The notes under the pieces were generated by a model that saw only the letters and a program-made list of their open reading frames with translations, was not told the DNA's origin and searched no databases. Positions 25,206 through 33,445 of a stretch of DNA of 35,518 nucleotides are shown here, in pieces. Origin of the DNA: Anaerotignum sp. (GTDB taxonomy: Bacteria > Bacillota > Clostridia > Lachnospirales > Anaerotignaceae). The DNA is taken from assembly GCA_017523325.1 (NCBI GenBank), contig JAFWWO010000029.1, positions 1-35,518 of the forward strand, read 5' to 3'. The position numbers and the translations under genes are program-made. How positions within the stretch are numbered: position 1 is the first letter of the stretch; the number at the start of each line of letters is the position of its first letter.

Positions 25206-26483
25206 TTATTTTTTCGTCTGCATAATTTCGATGACTTTCATATCCACTGCAGAAAGTCCTTCGTGAGATAGCTTTGTCAAGTTTCCAATGGTATCCTCCA
25301 CAGCGGTACTGATGATGCCGTCAGAAGCCTGGATAATACTATTATCCATAGCATATAGTGCGGCATAAACCGCTTCGCCTGCACAGATTGCCAATTTCAA
25401 TGCACAGCCGCCCTTTGCACCGTCACAAAACATACCTGCTACGCCGCCCATCATATTCTGCACTGCGCCGCAGATTTGTTCCAAGCTGCCGTCCATCATA
25501 TACACCATGCCTGCGGCACAGCCTGATGCCGCCAATGTCGCCCCACAGATAGGCGAAAGCCGTCCCACATGATATTTCATATACATGGTAATGAGCATAC
25601 CTAAAAATTCCGCCCGCAGCATTTTTTCCTCGGAAACGCCCAAATGCTTTGCCGCAACTGCCGTAGGCAGCATGGTTTCAATCCCCTGATTGCCACTGCC
25701 CAGATAGGTCATCACAGAGCCGTTGCCGCCGCTCATACGGAAATCGCTGGCAGCCGCTACTGTCCGCTTTACATCTGTTACCATATCATTTGACAGCTTG
25801 CCTGCATTGGCAAGATTCCGCAGGGCAGGCCCTACCCCAATGGCATATTTTTTCTGCATCCCGATTTCTGCAATGGCAAGGTTCATTTCGACGCCTTCCT
25901 TAATGAAACCGAGATCTTTCACGTCTACTTCATTTGCCCATTTCAAAAAATCCGCAAATGTATGTTGGGTAATATCAAACCCGCCGTGGCTTTCCGCCGC
26001 TTCTACCTGCACCCTATTATCGGTCAGCACTTTGCCGTCCTTCTCCGCAAACACCAGATTATCATGGGAATCCTCCGTAATGGTATGAGCCGATTCCTTA
26101 GCATTGGAGGCAGTACATTCAATATAGAACTGACTGCTGGAAAGCACCTTTACCGTCACAAATCCTTTATCAATCAGTTTTTGCGCCTGTGCTACCAGTT
26201 CATGGGTCACTGCCGCAAAAATCTCCATGGTGTTGCCAGGCTTACTTAACAAAAAACCCAGTACACAGGAAAGCTCAATGCCATGGGTATCGGCATTTGG
26301 AATTTCTACGCTATACGCATTTTTGAAAATATTGGAGCTGATAACCATATCCAGATGGGTCGCCGGCTCTGCCAATCGTTCACAGGTTCTGGAAACAGCA
26401 AGACCGATAGCCACAGGCTCCGTACAACCCATACTGGGCTGCATTTCGCTCTTAATTGCATCAAAAATCAAATTCATATCCAT
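25206..26483 (-). CDS. L-cysteine desulfidase / UPF0597 (CyuA-like) family protein
   Basis: A 425-residue member of the serine dehydratase alpha-like UPF0597 family (E. coli CyuA/YhaM), which breaks cysteine down to pyruvate, ammonia and sulfide with an iron-sulfur cluster. Conserved cysteines lie in MQPSMGCTEPVA (C20), CGATLAASGCAAG and GMFCDGAKGGCALK, and the SGGNGSVMTYLGSGNQG loop is typical. The ATG at 26483 has GGGAGG 8 bases upstream. A consensus sigma-54 promoter lies directly upstream and a sigma-54 activator gene precedes it on the same strand. That matches the sigma-54-controlled cysteine desulfidase arrangement known in Clostridioides difficile. Serine or another substrate is not excluded. 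Confidence 0.88.
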   Translation of the reverse strand: MDMNLIFDAIKSEMQPSMGCTEPVAIGLAVSRTCERLAEPATHLDMVISSNIFKNAYSVEIPNADTHGIELSCVLGFLLSKPGNTMEIFAAVTHELVAQAQKLIDKGFVTVKVLSSSQFYIECTASNAKESAHTITEDSHDNLVFAEKDGKVLTDNRVQVEAAESHGGFDITQHTFADFLKWANEVDVKDLGFIKEGVEMNLAIAEIGMQKKYAIGVGPALRNLANAGKLSNDMVTDVKRTVAAASDFRMSGGNGSVMTYLGSGNQGIETMLPTAVAAKHLGVSEEKMLRAEFLGMLITMYMKYHVGRLSPICGATLAASGCAAGMVYMMDGSLEQICGAVQNMMGGVAGMFCDGAKGGCALKLAICAGEAVYAALYAMDNSIIQASDGIISTAVEDTIGNLTKLSHEGLSAVDMKVIEIMQTKK

Positions 26484-26543
26484 ATGTCATTCCTCCCATG
26501 CTCTATTTCCATTCCTTATTTGTATTTTTATATAGAATATAGA

Positions 26544-26558
26544 GCAATTTTTGTGCCA
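26544..26558 (-). promoter_or_regulatory. Sigma-54 (-24/-12) promoter of the cysteine desulfidase gene
   Basis: On the minus strand TGGCAC (26558 to 26553), five As, then TTGC (26547 to 26544) is an exact match to the sigma-54 consensus TGGCAC-N5-TTGC. Transcription would start near 26532, about 50 bases before the start codon. Confidence 0.92.
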
Positions 26559-26562
26559 AAAT

Positions 26563-26590
26563 AAAAACAGCCATTTTTCGAGCTGTTTTT
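26563..26590 (-). terminator. Terminator of the sigma-54 activator gene
   Basis: AAAAACAGC (26563-26571) pairs with GCTGTTTTT (26582-26590). It ends only 4 bases from the -24 element of the next promoter, insulating it from read-through. Confidence 0.75.
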
Positions 26591-26745
26591 ACAAAGTAAT
26601 TTATCACTTTTGAGAAATGTTTTTTCTTTTCTTATCTTGAAAACCGTATCATCTCTGAATTTCTATGGAAATCCGTATTCATCCGGGGATTTCGGCGTTA
26701 GAAACAGGGTTAGTTTCTTCTGTTTTACGCTTCGCAAAATTATTC

Positions 26746-26774
26746 TCATATTTGAAAATAATTATCATATTTGA
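26746..26774. promoter_or_regulatory. Candidate enhancer (UAS) repeats for the sigma-54 activator
   Basis: TCATATTTGA occurs at 26746-26755 and 26765-26774, a 19-bp period, bracketed by TTCTCA and TGAGAA that form an outer inverted repeat. They sit about 190-220 bp upstream of the -24 box and start 5 bases after the activator stop. A further dyad GAAATCC-N12-GGATTTC lies at 26668-26693. Position and repetition suit enhancer binding; the binding itself is inference. Confidence 0.5.
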
Positions 26775-26778
26775 GAAC

Positions 26779-28203
26779 TTATAAGAGGTCATATTTTTTC
26801 AATTTTCGGTATAACGTCGCTCTGCTGATATGTAGTGCCTCTGCCAAGGCATTTTTCTCCGCCAGAGTGGCATCTTTTGAAATCATGCTCCCCAGCACTC
26901 GTTTTTCATATTCTCCCATAATCTCTTCCAAAGACCAATCCTCGTAACCCTTTTCGGAGCGCAGAACAATATGCTCCGGCAAATCGGAAAGCTGTATTCT
27001 CTGCCCCTCTGCAATATTCGCCAAGTATTCAATGATGTTTTTCATCTCCCGCACATTCCCCGGCCAATCATAGCTCATCAGCGTTTGCAGAGCTTCGGGG
27101 GATACGCCCAGCATATGCTTGCCCAACCTTTGATTATAGTAGGCAATATAATAATCAATCAGTGCCGGTAAATCCTCTTTCCGCTTTCGTAAAGGCGGCA
27201 GCTCAATGGGTATGATATTCAAGCGGTAATACAAGTCCTCCCGAAAGGTTCCTTCCTCCACCATTTGCTCGATATTTTTATTCGTGGCACAAATCACCCG
27301 AATATCAATCGGAATGGGCTTATTGCCGCCGATACGCTCCACCTTATTTTCCTGCAACACCCGCAGCAGCTTCGTCTGCACATGGAGGGGCATATCGCCA
27401 ATTTCATCCAGAAAAATTGTACTCCCATGAGCCAATTCAAATTTCCCGATGGAACCGTGCTTTTTCGCCCCTGTAAATGCCCCTTCTTCATAGCCGAACA
27501 GCTCACTTTCCACCAAATTTTCCGGTATCGCCGCACAGTTAATGGAAATCATCAGCTTATCATGCCTGTCACTGAGGGCATGAATCATTTTTGCCATAAT
27601 TTCCTTCCCCGTGCCGCTTTCGCCACGTAAAAATACGGTAGAATTGGATTTTGCTACCTTTTTCCCAATCCGAATGGCTTCCTGCATTTTGGGGCTTTTC
27701 CCTACGAAAGACCAGCTTTTGCCTGCATCATGGAGTACCTTCAGCTGTTGTTCCAGACGGTCATTGGTTTCATCGGTATAAAGCTTGCTTTCCAAAAGCA
27801 CGCACATATATTTCAAGAATTCCTCCAGCTTACTGCGGTTTTTCAAGAGATTTTTCCTTTGCTCCTCCCGAAAGGCAATAATAGAAATCACACCGACTAC
27901 CGCCCCCTCCTGAAAAATAGGGTACGCCAGATTGGCAAGCTCCTTACACTCGCCTCGTTTTTCACAGCCGATACAGTTCTCGTCTTTTGTCACGTCCCGT
28001 ATGATACCGCTTTCTCCGGAGGTCAGAATACGATTGAAGAAATTCCCATGGGCCACCGTATGTCCAATCTCCCCTGCATAATCACCGGTTCCCGCCACGC
28101 GAATCAGTTCATTATCCACTACGGTAACGTCTGCCTCCAATATAGATGCAATGGCTTGCACATATGCCTGTATAAAAGATTGTATTTTCATCAAAGCCGT
28201 CAT
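26779..28203 (-). CDS. Sigma-54-dependent transcriptional activator (enhancer-binding protein)
   Basis: A 474-residue bacterial enhancer-binding protein. The N-terminal sensor domain (about 1-140) carries a cysteine cluster C77-x2-C80-x5-C86 that could bind iron or a metal, or react with thiols. The AAA+ domain (about 165-400) has Walker A GESGTGKE (194-201), the sigma-54-contacting GAFTGA loop (241-246) and Walker B IFLDE (263-267). The C-terminal Fis-type helix-turn-helix ends the chain (ALHISRATLYRKLKKY). I choose ATG 28203; the longer frame would include the promoter at 28238-28266. Its neighbour downstream is the cysteine desulfidase-family gene, the likely target, much like CdsR in C. 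difficile. Confidence 0.93.
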   Translation of the reverse strand: MTALMKIQSFIQAYVQAIASILEADVTVVDNELIRVAGTGDYAGEIGHTVAHGNFFNRILTSGESGIIRDVTKDENCIGCEKRGECKELANLAYPIFQEGAVVGVISIIAFREEQRKNLLKNRSKLEEFLKYMCVLLESKLYTDETNDRLEQQLKVLHDAGKSWSFVGKSPKMQEAIRIGKKVAKSNSTVFLRGESGTGKEIMAKMIHALSDRHDKLMISINCAAIPENLVESELFGYEEGAFTGAKKHGSIGKFELAHGSTIFLDEIGDMPLHVQTKLLRVLQENKVERIGGNKPIPIDIRVICATNKNIEQMVEEGTFREDLYYRLNIIPIELPPLRKRKEDLPALIDYYIAYYNQRLGKHMLGVSPEALQTLMSYDWPGNVREMKNIIEYLANIAEGQRIQLSDLPEHIVLRSEKGYEDWSLEEIMGEYEKRVLGSMISKDATLAEKNALAEALHISRATLYRKLKKYDLL

Positions 28204-28237
28204 GGTTCTCGCCTTCTTTCGGATTGGTTCTTTCTTT

Positions 28238-28266
28238 AGCATAGCATAACTTTTTTCGTTACACAA
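28238..28266 (-). promoter_or_regulatory. Promoter of the sigma-54 activator gene
   Basis: On the minus strand TTGTGT (28266 to 28261) and TATGCT (28243 to 28238) lie 17 bp apart. A second overlapping TATGCT is present 5 bp nearer the -35. Confidence 0.5.
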
Positions 28267-28288
28267 TCCGCCGATTTTCGGAAATAAA

Positions 28289-28372
28289 AAGCACCTCTTT
28301 TTGTACCGACCCCCAAAAGCCAGACCTATAATCTAACGATTGGGGGTCGGTACAGTTTCTCAAGAGATGCTT
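28289..28372 (-). terminator. Composite terminator of the Na/Pi transporter gene
   Basis: On the minus strand AAGCATCTCTT (28372 to 28362) pairs with AAGAGGTGCTT (28299 to 28289) with one GU, followed by T-rich sequence. The loop is very long because a separate 53-bp palindrome (28302-28354) occupies it. Together they form an unusually large hairpin directly after the transporter stop. Confidence 0.65.
28302..28354. mobile_element. 53-bp palindromic element resembling paired IS3/IS150-type ends
   Basis: TGTACCGACCCCCAA (28302-28316) and TTGGGGGTCGGTACA (28340-28354) are perfect 15-bp inverted arms. Reading inward, both ends continue with GxCAGAC- or GTTAGA-like sequence, similar in my recollection to the TGTAC(T/C)G-CCC terminal repeats of IS150-group IS3 elements. 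No transposase and no clear target duplication are present. It may be a MITE or an internally deleted IS remnant inserted in the terminator loop. Confidence 0.5.
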
Positions 28373-28377
28373 CTTCT

Positions 28378-30063
28378 TCACGCTTCCGGAACGCCTTCTT
28401 CGTGGTAATGCTTTTCTTCCCGATGCTCATTCAGCACCACCTGTGCAATATTCATAGCATGGTCGGACACACGCTCCAGATTGCTCAAAAGTTCCAAGAA
28501 ATGGATACCTGCATTGACGTTACATTCCGCATTAGACAGGCGGTCAATATGCCCTGCACGCAGCTTCTTCTCCAAATCATCGACCTTATCCTCTAAAGAG
28601 GCCGTTTTCACCGCAAAGCTGATATCATCCATCTCCAGCGCCAAAATGGCATTATCATAGCTGGAAAGTGTGGCGGAAACCATTTCCTGCAACTCCTCCA
28701 TGGCCATGGGTGAAAAGGAGATGCCTTCCCGTTCCATTTCCTCTGCCAATTCCGCAATATTCTCCGCATGGTCGCCCACACGCTCCATATCGCTGACCGT
28801 ATTCAAAAGCGAGGTCACCGTTTCATTATCCCGATCGCTCAACTGCAGCATACACAGCTTAATCAGATATTCGGAGATACCGTCGCAAAGCCTGTTCACA
28901 ACAGTTTCCCTCTGCTTAACTTCGGCAATTGTTTCATCATTTTTATCCCGGAATGTACTTAATGCAGTTTCTAAATTCTCTCTGGCAATATGCCCCATAC
29001 GAATGGTTTCCAGCTTTGCCCCTTCCACCGCCAAACTGGGGGTTTGCAGCATACGCTTGTCCAAATGCACCAATCGGCCTTCGTCGGTAGTCTCCACCTC
29101 CGTAATGCCGTTCATACGCATTGCCAGAAGGATAATCCACTTAGAGAAAGGTATCAGCAATAATGTAGTGCCGATATTAAACATTGTATGAATGGCACTG
29201 ATTTGCGTTTGGTTGATGATACCCGAACCAATAGAAGGGTCTATTTTAGTAAACAGTACCATAGCAATGATACTGAAAATAACAGTACCGCTGAGATTAA
29301 ACATCAAATGCATATACCCAACGCATTTTGCATTTTTACTGGCACCCACACCGCTGAGGATTGCTGTAATACAAGTACCGATATTCTGTCCCATAATGAT
29401 AAACACTGCCGCATTGAAAGGCACCAAACCCGATGCTGCCAGGGAAAGCAAAATACCCTGTGCCGCGGAGGAGCTTTGTATCACAGCCGTTACCACCGCA
29501 CCGGCAAGAATACCCAGGAAGGGATTTTGCCCCAATCTGACAAACATATCCCTGAAAAAGCTGGACTCCTGCAAGGGAGATACGGAGCTGGACATCATGC
29601 CCATACCAATGAACAAAATACCAAAACCGATGATAATGGAAGCAAATTCCTTTTTCTTCATATTTTTGCCGGTAATCATAATAATGACACCTGCCATAAC
29701 TGCCAACGGTGCAATGGTGGCCGGACTGAACATTTTCGCCCATTCCGCACTGGAAACCAACCAGCCTGTTGCCGTTGTACCGATATTGGCCCCCATAATG
29801 ACGCTAATGGCTTGGGTCAGGTTCATCAATCCTGCATTAACAAAGCCCACAATCATAACCGTTGTTGCCGAGGAACTTTGCACAATGGCGGTAACCAAGG
29901 CACCCAATAAAATCCCCATAAATTTGTTATGCGTCAAAGCCTCCAAAATACTCTTCATTTTAGAGCCGGCGGCATTTTGCAGCCCCTGCGCCATAATATT
30001 CATGCCATATATAAACAGCGCCAAGCCACCAATAAACGGAATGATGATTTCTGAATAATGCAT
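28378..30063 (-). CDS. Na/Pi cotransporter family protein with PhoU-like domain
   Basis: A 561-residue inner-membrane transporter of the PNaS family, expected to move phosphate with sodium. Two inverted membrane repeats each carry the signature QSSSA (first at about 62-66, VQSSSATTVM; second in AVIQSSSAAQG). About eight or nine hydrophobic segments lie within residues 1-310. The C-terminal half (about 340-545) is a PhoU-like helical bundle with MERVGDHAENIAELAE and LERVSDHAMNIAQ repeats, probably regulatory. The ATG at 30063 has GGAGG at 5 bases. Phosphate specificity is assumed from the family; some relatives have other anions or regulatory roles. Confidence 0.92.
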   Translation of the reverse strand: MHYSEIIIPFIGGLALFIYGMNIMAQGLQNAAGSKMKSILEALTHNKFMGILLGALVTAIVQSSSATTVMIVGFVNAGLMNLTQAISVIMGANIGTTATGWLVSSAEWAKMFSPATIAPLAVMAGVIIMITGKNMKKKEFASIIIGFGILFIGMGMMSSSVSPLQESSFFRDMFVRLGQNPFLGILAGAVVTAVIQSSSAAQGILLSLAASGLVPFNAAVFIIMGQNIGTCITAILSGVGASKNAKCVGYMHLMFNLSGTVIFSIIAMVLFTKIDPSIGSGIINQTQISAIHTMFNIGTTLLLIPFSKWIILLAMRMNGITEVETTDEGRLVHLDKRMLQTPSLAVEGAKLETIRMGHIARENLETALSTFRDKNDETIAEVKQRETVVNRLCDGISEYLIKLCMLQLSDRDNETVTSLLNTVSDMERVGDHAENIAELAEEMEREGISFSPMAMEELQEMVSATLSSYDNAILALEMDDISFAVKTASLEDKVDDLEKKLRAGHIDRLSNAECNVNAGIHFLELLSNLERVSDHAMNIAQVVLNEHREEKHYHEEGVPEA

Positions 30064-30141
30064 ATTCTCCTCCATTCGTTTTCCCACAATTCTGCGTTGT
30101 AAAAAGGTGAGGTGCATCAAAAATTCTCTTCACCCTGCACA

Positions 30142-30170
30142 ATCATACCATAAAGGCGAACCTGCCGCAA
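30142..30170 (-). promoter_or_regulatory. Promoter of the Na/Pi transporter gene
   Basis: On the minus strand TTGCGG (30170 to 30165) and TATGAT (30147 to 30142) are separated by 17 bp. No obvious Pho box pair was noticed. Confidence 0.6.
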
Positions 30171-30209
30171 TTATATTTCATCACTTTCCGATTTTTTTGT
30201 CGTTTTTCC

Positions 30210-30230
30210 AAGAATTCTGAACGAATTCTT
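30210..30230. repeat. Stem-loop between mnmA and the Na/Pi gene
   Basis: AAGAATTC (30210-30217) and GAATTCTT (30223-30230) are perfect 8-bp arms with a 5-base loop, 10 bases after the mnmA stop. There is no T-run on the mnmA side, so it is at best an imperfect terminator or a 3'-end stabiliser. Confidence 0.4.
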
Positions 30231-30240
30231 AACACCGATA

Positions 30241-31299
30241 TCAATTATGCATTTCCTCCGGCAAAACAAAACCGCCGCCGGCAACATACTCCCCGTCATA
30301 AAGCACAAGGGATTGCCCCGGCGTAACAGCCCGTTGAGGTTCATCAAATACACACTCCAGTGTGTCTTCCCCAACCATGCGTACCGTACACCATGCCGCC
30401 TTATGGGCATAACGTATCTTTCCCTGCAAACGCATACCGTCCGTAAAGCGTTCCACAGCCATATAAGAAAGATTTCCCGCAAATAAACGACGGCGGAACA
30501 ATGCCTCATTTTCGCACAATACCACCTGATTTTCAAACGGCTTTACACCATAGACATACATAGGCTTGCCAAAAGCAATGCCCAGTCCTTTCCTTTGTCC
30601 GACAGTATAGTGAATCAACCCCTTGTGGCGTCCCAGTACATTTCCCGCCATATCCACAAAATCACCAACCTTGCCTGCACCGCCCTGCTGTGCAATAAAA
30701 GCCGCATAATCCCCATCGGGTATAAAGCAAATATCCTGACTATCGCTCTTTTTCGCCACAAAACCATCAATATTTTCCGCAATTTGGCGCACCTGTTCTT
30801 TGTTATACTCCCCGATGGGCAGCAGCATAGCTTGCAGCTGCTCCTGTGTCAGCCGATAGAGGGCATAGGTCTGGTCCTTCGTTGCCGTAGCAGAATTGCG
30901 AATGGCATATCTTCCGGTTTTGGGGTGTTTTTCAATACGGGCATAATGGCCTGTGGCAATATGGTCTGCCCCCAGTTCTTGTGCCTTATCCAAAAGTGCC
31001 TGCCCCTTGACCCATCTGTTGCAAACGATACAGGGATTGGGGGTCAGCCCTTTTTGATAATTTTCTATGAAGTGATCCACTACATTTTGGCGAAATTCTT
31101 TCTTAAAATCCAATACCTCAAAGGGAATTTCCAGCTTTTGCGCCACACGAGAAGCATCTGCAATGGCTTTTTGCGTATTTTCTCCCGGCCACATTTCCAT
31201 CGTCACACCAATGACATCATAGCCCTGCTCCTTCAAAAGATAGGCGGCAACGGTGCTGTCCACCCCGCCGGATAATCCAACTACTACTTTTTTCCCCAT
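30241..31299 (-). CDS. mnmA: tRNA-specific 2-thiouridylase MnmA
   Basis: A 352-residue cytoplasmic enzyme that thiolates U34 of Lys, Glu and Gln tRNAs. The ATP PP-loop SGGVDS is at 10-15. The catalytic cysteine pair is in LTPNPCIVCNRWVKG and SQDICFIPDGDY. The tRNA-recognition domain (HYTVGQRKGLGI) and C-terminal beta-barrel complete the normal length. ATG 31299 is chosen for its GAGGTG Shine-Dalgarno; it lies one base after the stop of the DUF5662 gene, so translation is probably coupled. No sulfur-donor desulfurase gene is visible alongside it. Confidence 0.95.
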   Translation of the reverse strand: MGKKVVVGLSGGVDSTVAAYLLKEQGYDVIGVTMEMWPGENTQKAIADASRVAQKLEIPFEVLDFKKEFRQNVVDHFIENYQKGLTPNPCIVCNRWVKGQALLDKAQELGADHIATGHYARIEKHPKTGRYAIRNSATATKDQTYALYRLTQEQLQAMLLPIGEYNKEQVRQIAENIDGFVAKKSDSQDICFIPDGDYAAFIAQQGGAGKVGDFVDMAGNVLGRHKGLIHYTVGQRKGLGIAFGKPMYVYGVKPFENQVVLCENEALFRRRLFAGNLSYMAVERFTDGMRLQGKIRYAHKAAWCTVRMVGEDTLECVFDEPQRAVTPGQSLVLYDGEYVAGGGFVLPEEMHN

Positions 31300-31300
31300 A

Positions 31301-31891
31301 CTACACACCTCTTTTTCCATGTTTCAGCCTTTTTAAGGCAGTTTGAAAGCGTTCTCGCCTATCCTTACGCAATATCCGTCTGGCATAGGCAAAAGTAGCC
31401 TCTTCCCCTTGCTCTGCCAGCATTTTTAGGAGTTTCTCCAATAACGCAAAGGATTCCGGGTGCATCACCTCATGAACCCGCCTGCCCTTTTGGTGGTACT
31501 CCCACGGGCTTGCATTCGTATAGCGTTCCTTTTGGTAAACACGGCAGGCGGCAATGCGATCCATGCACATTTCCACCACATACCGCACGGGCATTTTCAT
31601 GCCGCCCAAAAGCTGATTCGGCTTCGTGGTATAATCAATCCAGTATTCAAAGTGATGCTTATTCCGTCCCTTATGATGCAGCCACGAGGCAGAATAGCCC
31701 TTCGCCTCTTTTTCCGCATTATTGGGGCTGCGATCCCCTTGAAAATATTTGGCTCCTACCAAAAATTCCGTAGGGCTGTATTTGGATAAATCATGCACCA
31801 AACCCTGCCAATAAAGCCCTACCCGAAAGCAATAGCGCCGTACCAAATGCCGATGCTCTGTAATTGTCCGAAAATGCTCCAATGCCTTCAT
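31301..31891 (-). CDS. DUF5662 family protein
   Basis: A 196-residue soluble, basic protein that I place in DUF5662. Histidine- and aspartate-rich motifs (VHDLSKYSPTEF at about 33-44, LHHKGRNKHHFEYW at about 71-84, and a later HEVMHPES) look like metal-dependent hydrolase ligands of an HD-like fold, but no activity is established. The ATG at 31891 has GGGAGG upstream. It forms a two-gene unit with mnmA, one base apart; whether that link is functional is unknown. Confidence 0.85.
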   Translation of the reverse strand: MKALEHFRTITEHRHLVRRYCFRVGLYWQGLVHDLSKYSPTEFLVGAKYFQGDRSPNNAEKEAKGYSASWLHHKGRNKHHFEYWIDYTTKPNQLLGGMKMPVRYVVEMCMDRIAACRVYQKERYTNASPWEYHQKGRRVHEVMHPESFALLEKLLKMLAEQGEEATFAYARRILRKDRRERFQTALKRLKHGKRGV

Positions 31892-31982
31892 GCCGTTCCT
31901 CCCTGTCTGCGGCGAATTCGTTCAGCCAAAAAACAGCCGACGCTCTATGACCGCCGACCGCTTTTATTGGTCGTTCCTGTTC

Positions 31983-32525
31983 TTATTTTACCAGTTTGGA
32001 AATGGCTTTGAAATGGGGTGTACCTGCCCCCTGTACCAATTCAAACAAAACACCCTCACAGGTGGTCACAAAAGCCCCCTCCTGCGTGGCTCTCTGTATT
32101 CCATATTCCTTATTATATACCATTCTGGAGCCGACACAATCCGCCACTACAAACACACGATAGCCTTCCTGCAATAAATCCATAATGCTCTGTAATACGC
32201 AGATATGCGCTTCTGCACCGCAAACCAAAACAGTTTTCTTGCCCTGTGCTTTCATCCATGCGGCAAATTCCTCACAGCCCAAAGCACTGAAGGAAGTTTT
32301 ATCCATCGGCACAAAATCTCCCAAGGCTTCCTTCATCTCGGGAACCGTATCCCCCAAGCCTTTTGTATACTGCTGCGTCACAGCGATGGGTATGCCAATC
32401 TCCCGCAATCCCTTTGCCAATATGGCGGATTTTCCAATCACATCTTCCCGATTGGCGATGGCAGGCATCAGCTTCTCCTGAAAATCAATAAACAATGCAA
32501 CGGTATCTTCTGCCAAAATTCTCAT
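31983..32525 (-). CDS. Isochorismatase-family cysteine hydrolase
   Basis: A 180-residue cytoplasmic hydrolase of the isochorismatase/nicotinamidase fold. The putative catalytic triad is D14 (LFIDFQEKL), K76 (PMDKTSFSA) and C109 (GAEAHICVLQS, with the usual cis-peptide before A-H). Length and motif spacing fit the YcaC/isochorismatase-like subgroup. The nicotinamidase metal-binding motif is not evident, so the substrate is undefined. The ATG at 32525 has GGGAGG upstream and its own promoter at 32557-32585. Confidence 0.9.
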   Translation of the reverse strand: MRILAEDTVALFIDFQEKLMPAIANREDVIGKSAILAKGLREIGIPIAVTQQYTKGLGDTVPEMKEALGDFVPMDKTSFSALGCEEFAAWMKAQGKKTVLVCGAEAHICVLQSIMDLLQEGYRVFVVADCVGSRMVYNKEYGIQRATQEGAFVTTCEGVLFELVQGAGTPHFKAISKLVK

Positions 32526-32556
32526 AGCTTTTTCCTCCCGAATTTAATATGACCTT

Positions 32557-32585
32557 ATTTTATCGCATCCGAAAGGAATTGTCTA
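32557..32585 (-). promoter_or_regulatory. Promoter of the isochorismatase-family gene
   Basis: On the minus strand TAGACA (32585 to 32580) and TAAAAT (32562 to 32557) lie 17 bp apart, in the gap after sigG. Confidence 0.65.
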
Positions 32586-32605
32586 CTTTTTTAGTGGTGT
32601 ATGTC

Positions 32606-33382
32606 CTACATATATTTCCTCATGTGCTGTAAGGCACTTTTTTCCAAACGGGACACCTGCGCCTGACTGATGCCAATTTCCGCACTGACTTCCGTCTGGG
32701 TCTTTCCCTCAAAGAAGCGGAGGGATACGATTTTTTTCTCCCTTTCGGAAAGATGCACCATGGCCTCATTCAAAGAAAGGTTTTCCATCCAGAGCTTATC
32801 GCTGTTTTTCTCATCGCTGACCTGATCCATAACAAAAAGAGTATCTCCGCCATCATGATAAATGGGCTCAAACAATGAAACCGGGTCTTGTATGGCGTCC
32901 ATGGCCATAACCACCTGCTCTCTGCCCAATCCCATTTCCTTGGCAATTTCCTCCACACTGGGCTCCTTTTCTTTCTCTGCCATCAGCCGCTCCTTCACCT
33001 GTAAGGCTTTATACGCCGTATCCCGCAGAGAACGACTGACCCGAATGGTATTATTATCCCGCAGATATCGGCGTATTTCCCCGATAATCATGGGGCAAAA
33101 ATACGTAGACGGCATGACCTGCATATTGATATCAAAGTTATCAATGGCCTTAATCAGCCCCACTACTCCTATCTGGAATAAATCGTCCATATTTTCGTTT
33201 CTGTTTTCAAAACGCTTGATGATGCTCAATACCAGCCGCAGATTGCCTTCAATCAGCATTCGTCTTGCTTCCGTATCGCCCGCTTTGCATTTTATGAATA
33301 ATTCCCTTGCCTCCGTTCCGGTCAGAACAGGCAGGGAAGATGTGTTGATGCCGCTAATCTCTACTTTGCCGTAGTAACCCAT
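32606..33382 (-). CDS. sigG: Forespore sporulation sigma factor SigG
   Basis: A 258-residue sigma-70 family factor that drives late forespore genes after engulfment. It begins with the sigma-G signature KVEISGINTSSLPVLTG. It retains MIEGNLRLVLSIIKRF-type region 2.1, IGEIRRYLRDNNTIRVSRS, the QDPVSLFEPIYHDGGD region 3 hallmark and the region 4 helix-turn-helix ISQAQVSRLEKSA. One oddity is region 2.3, where the usual VKFSTYAVPM is VMPSTYFCPM. The ATG at 33382 is the usual start; GGAGTGAGAGG lies upstream. A sigma-F-like promoter precedes it. Confidence 0.95.
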   Translation of the reverse strand: MGYYGKVEISGINTSSLPVLTGTEARELFIKCKAGDTEARRMLIEGNLRLVLSIIKRFENRNENMDDLFQIGVVGLIKAIDNFDINMQVMPSTYFCPMIIGEIRRYLRDNNTIRVSRSLRDTAYKALQVKERLMAEKEKEPSVEEIAKEMGLGREQVVMAMDAIQDPVSLFEPIYHDGGDTLFVMDQVSDEKNSDKLWMENLSLNEAMVHLSEREKKIVSLRFFEGKTQTEVSAEIGISQAQVSRLEKSALQHMRKYM

Positions 33383-33445
33383 CCTCTCACTCCGTTCTAT
33401 CCTGCATGATTAACAGAGCCTTCTCTGTCCAAAAGGATATATCTT

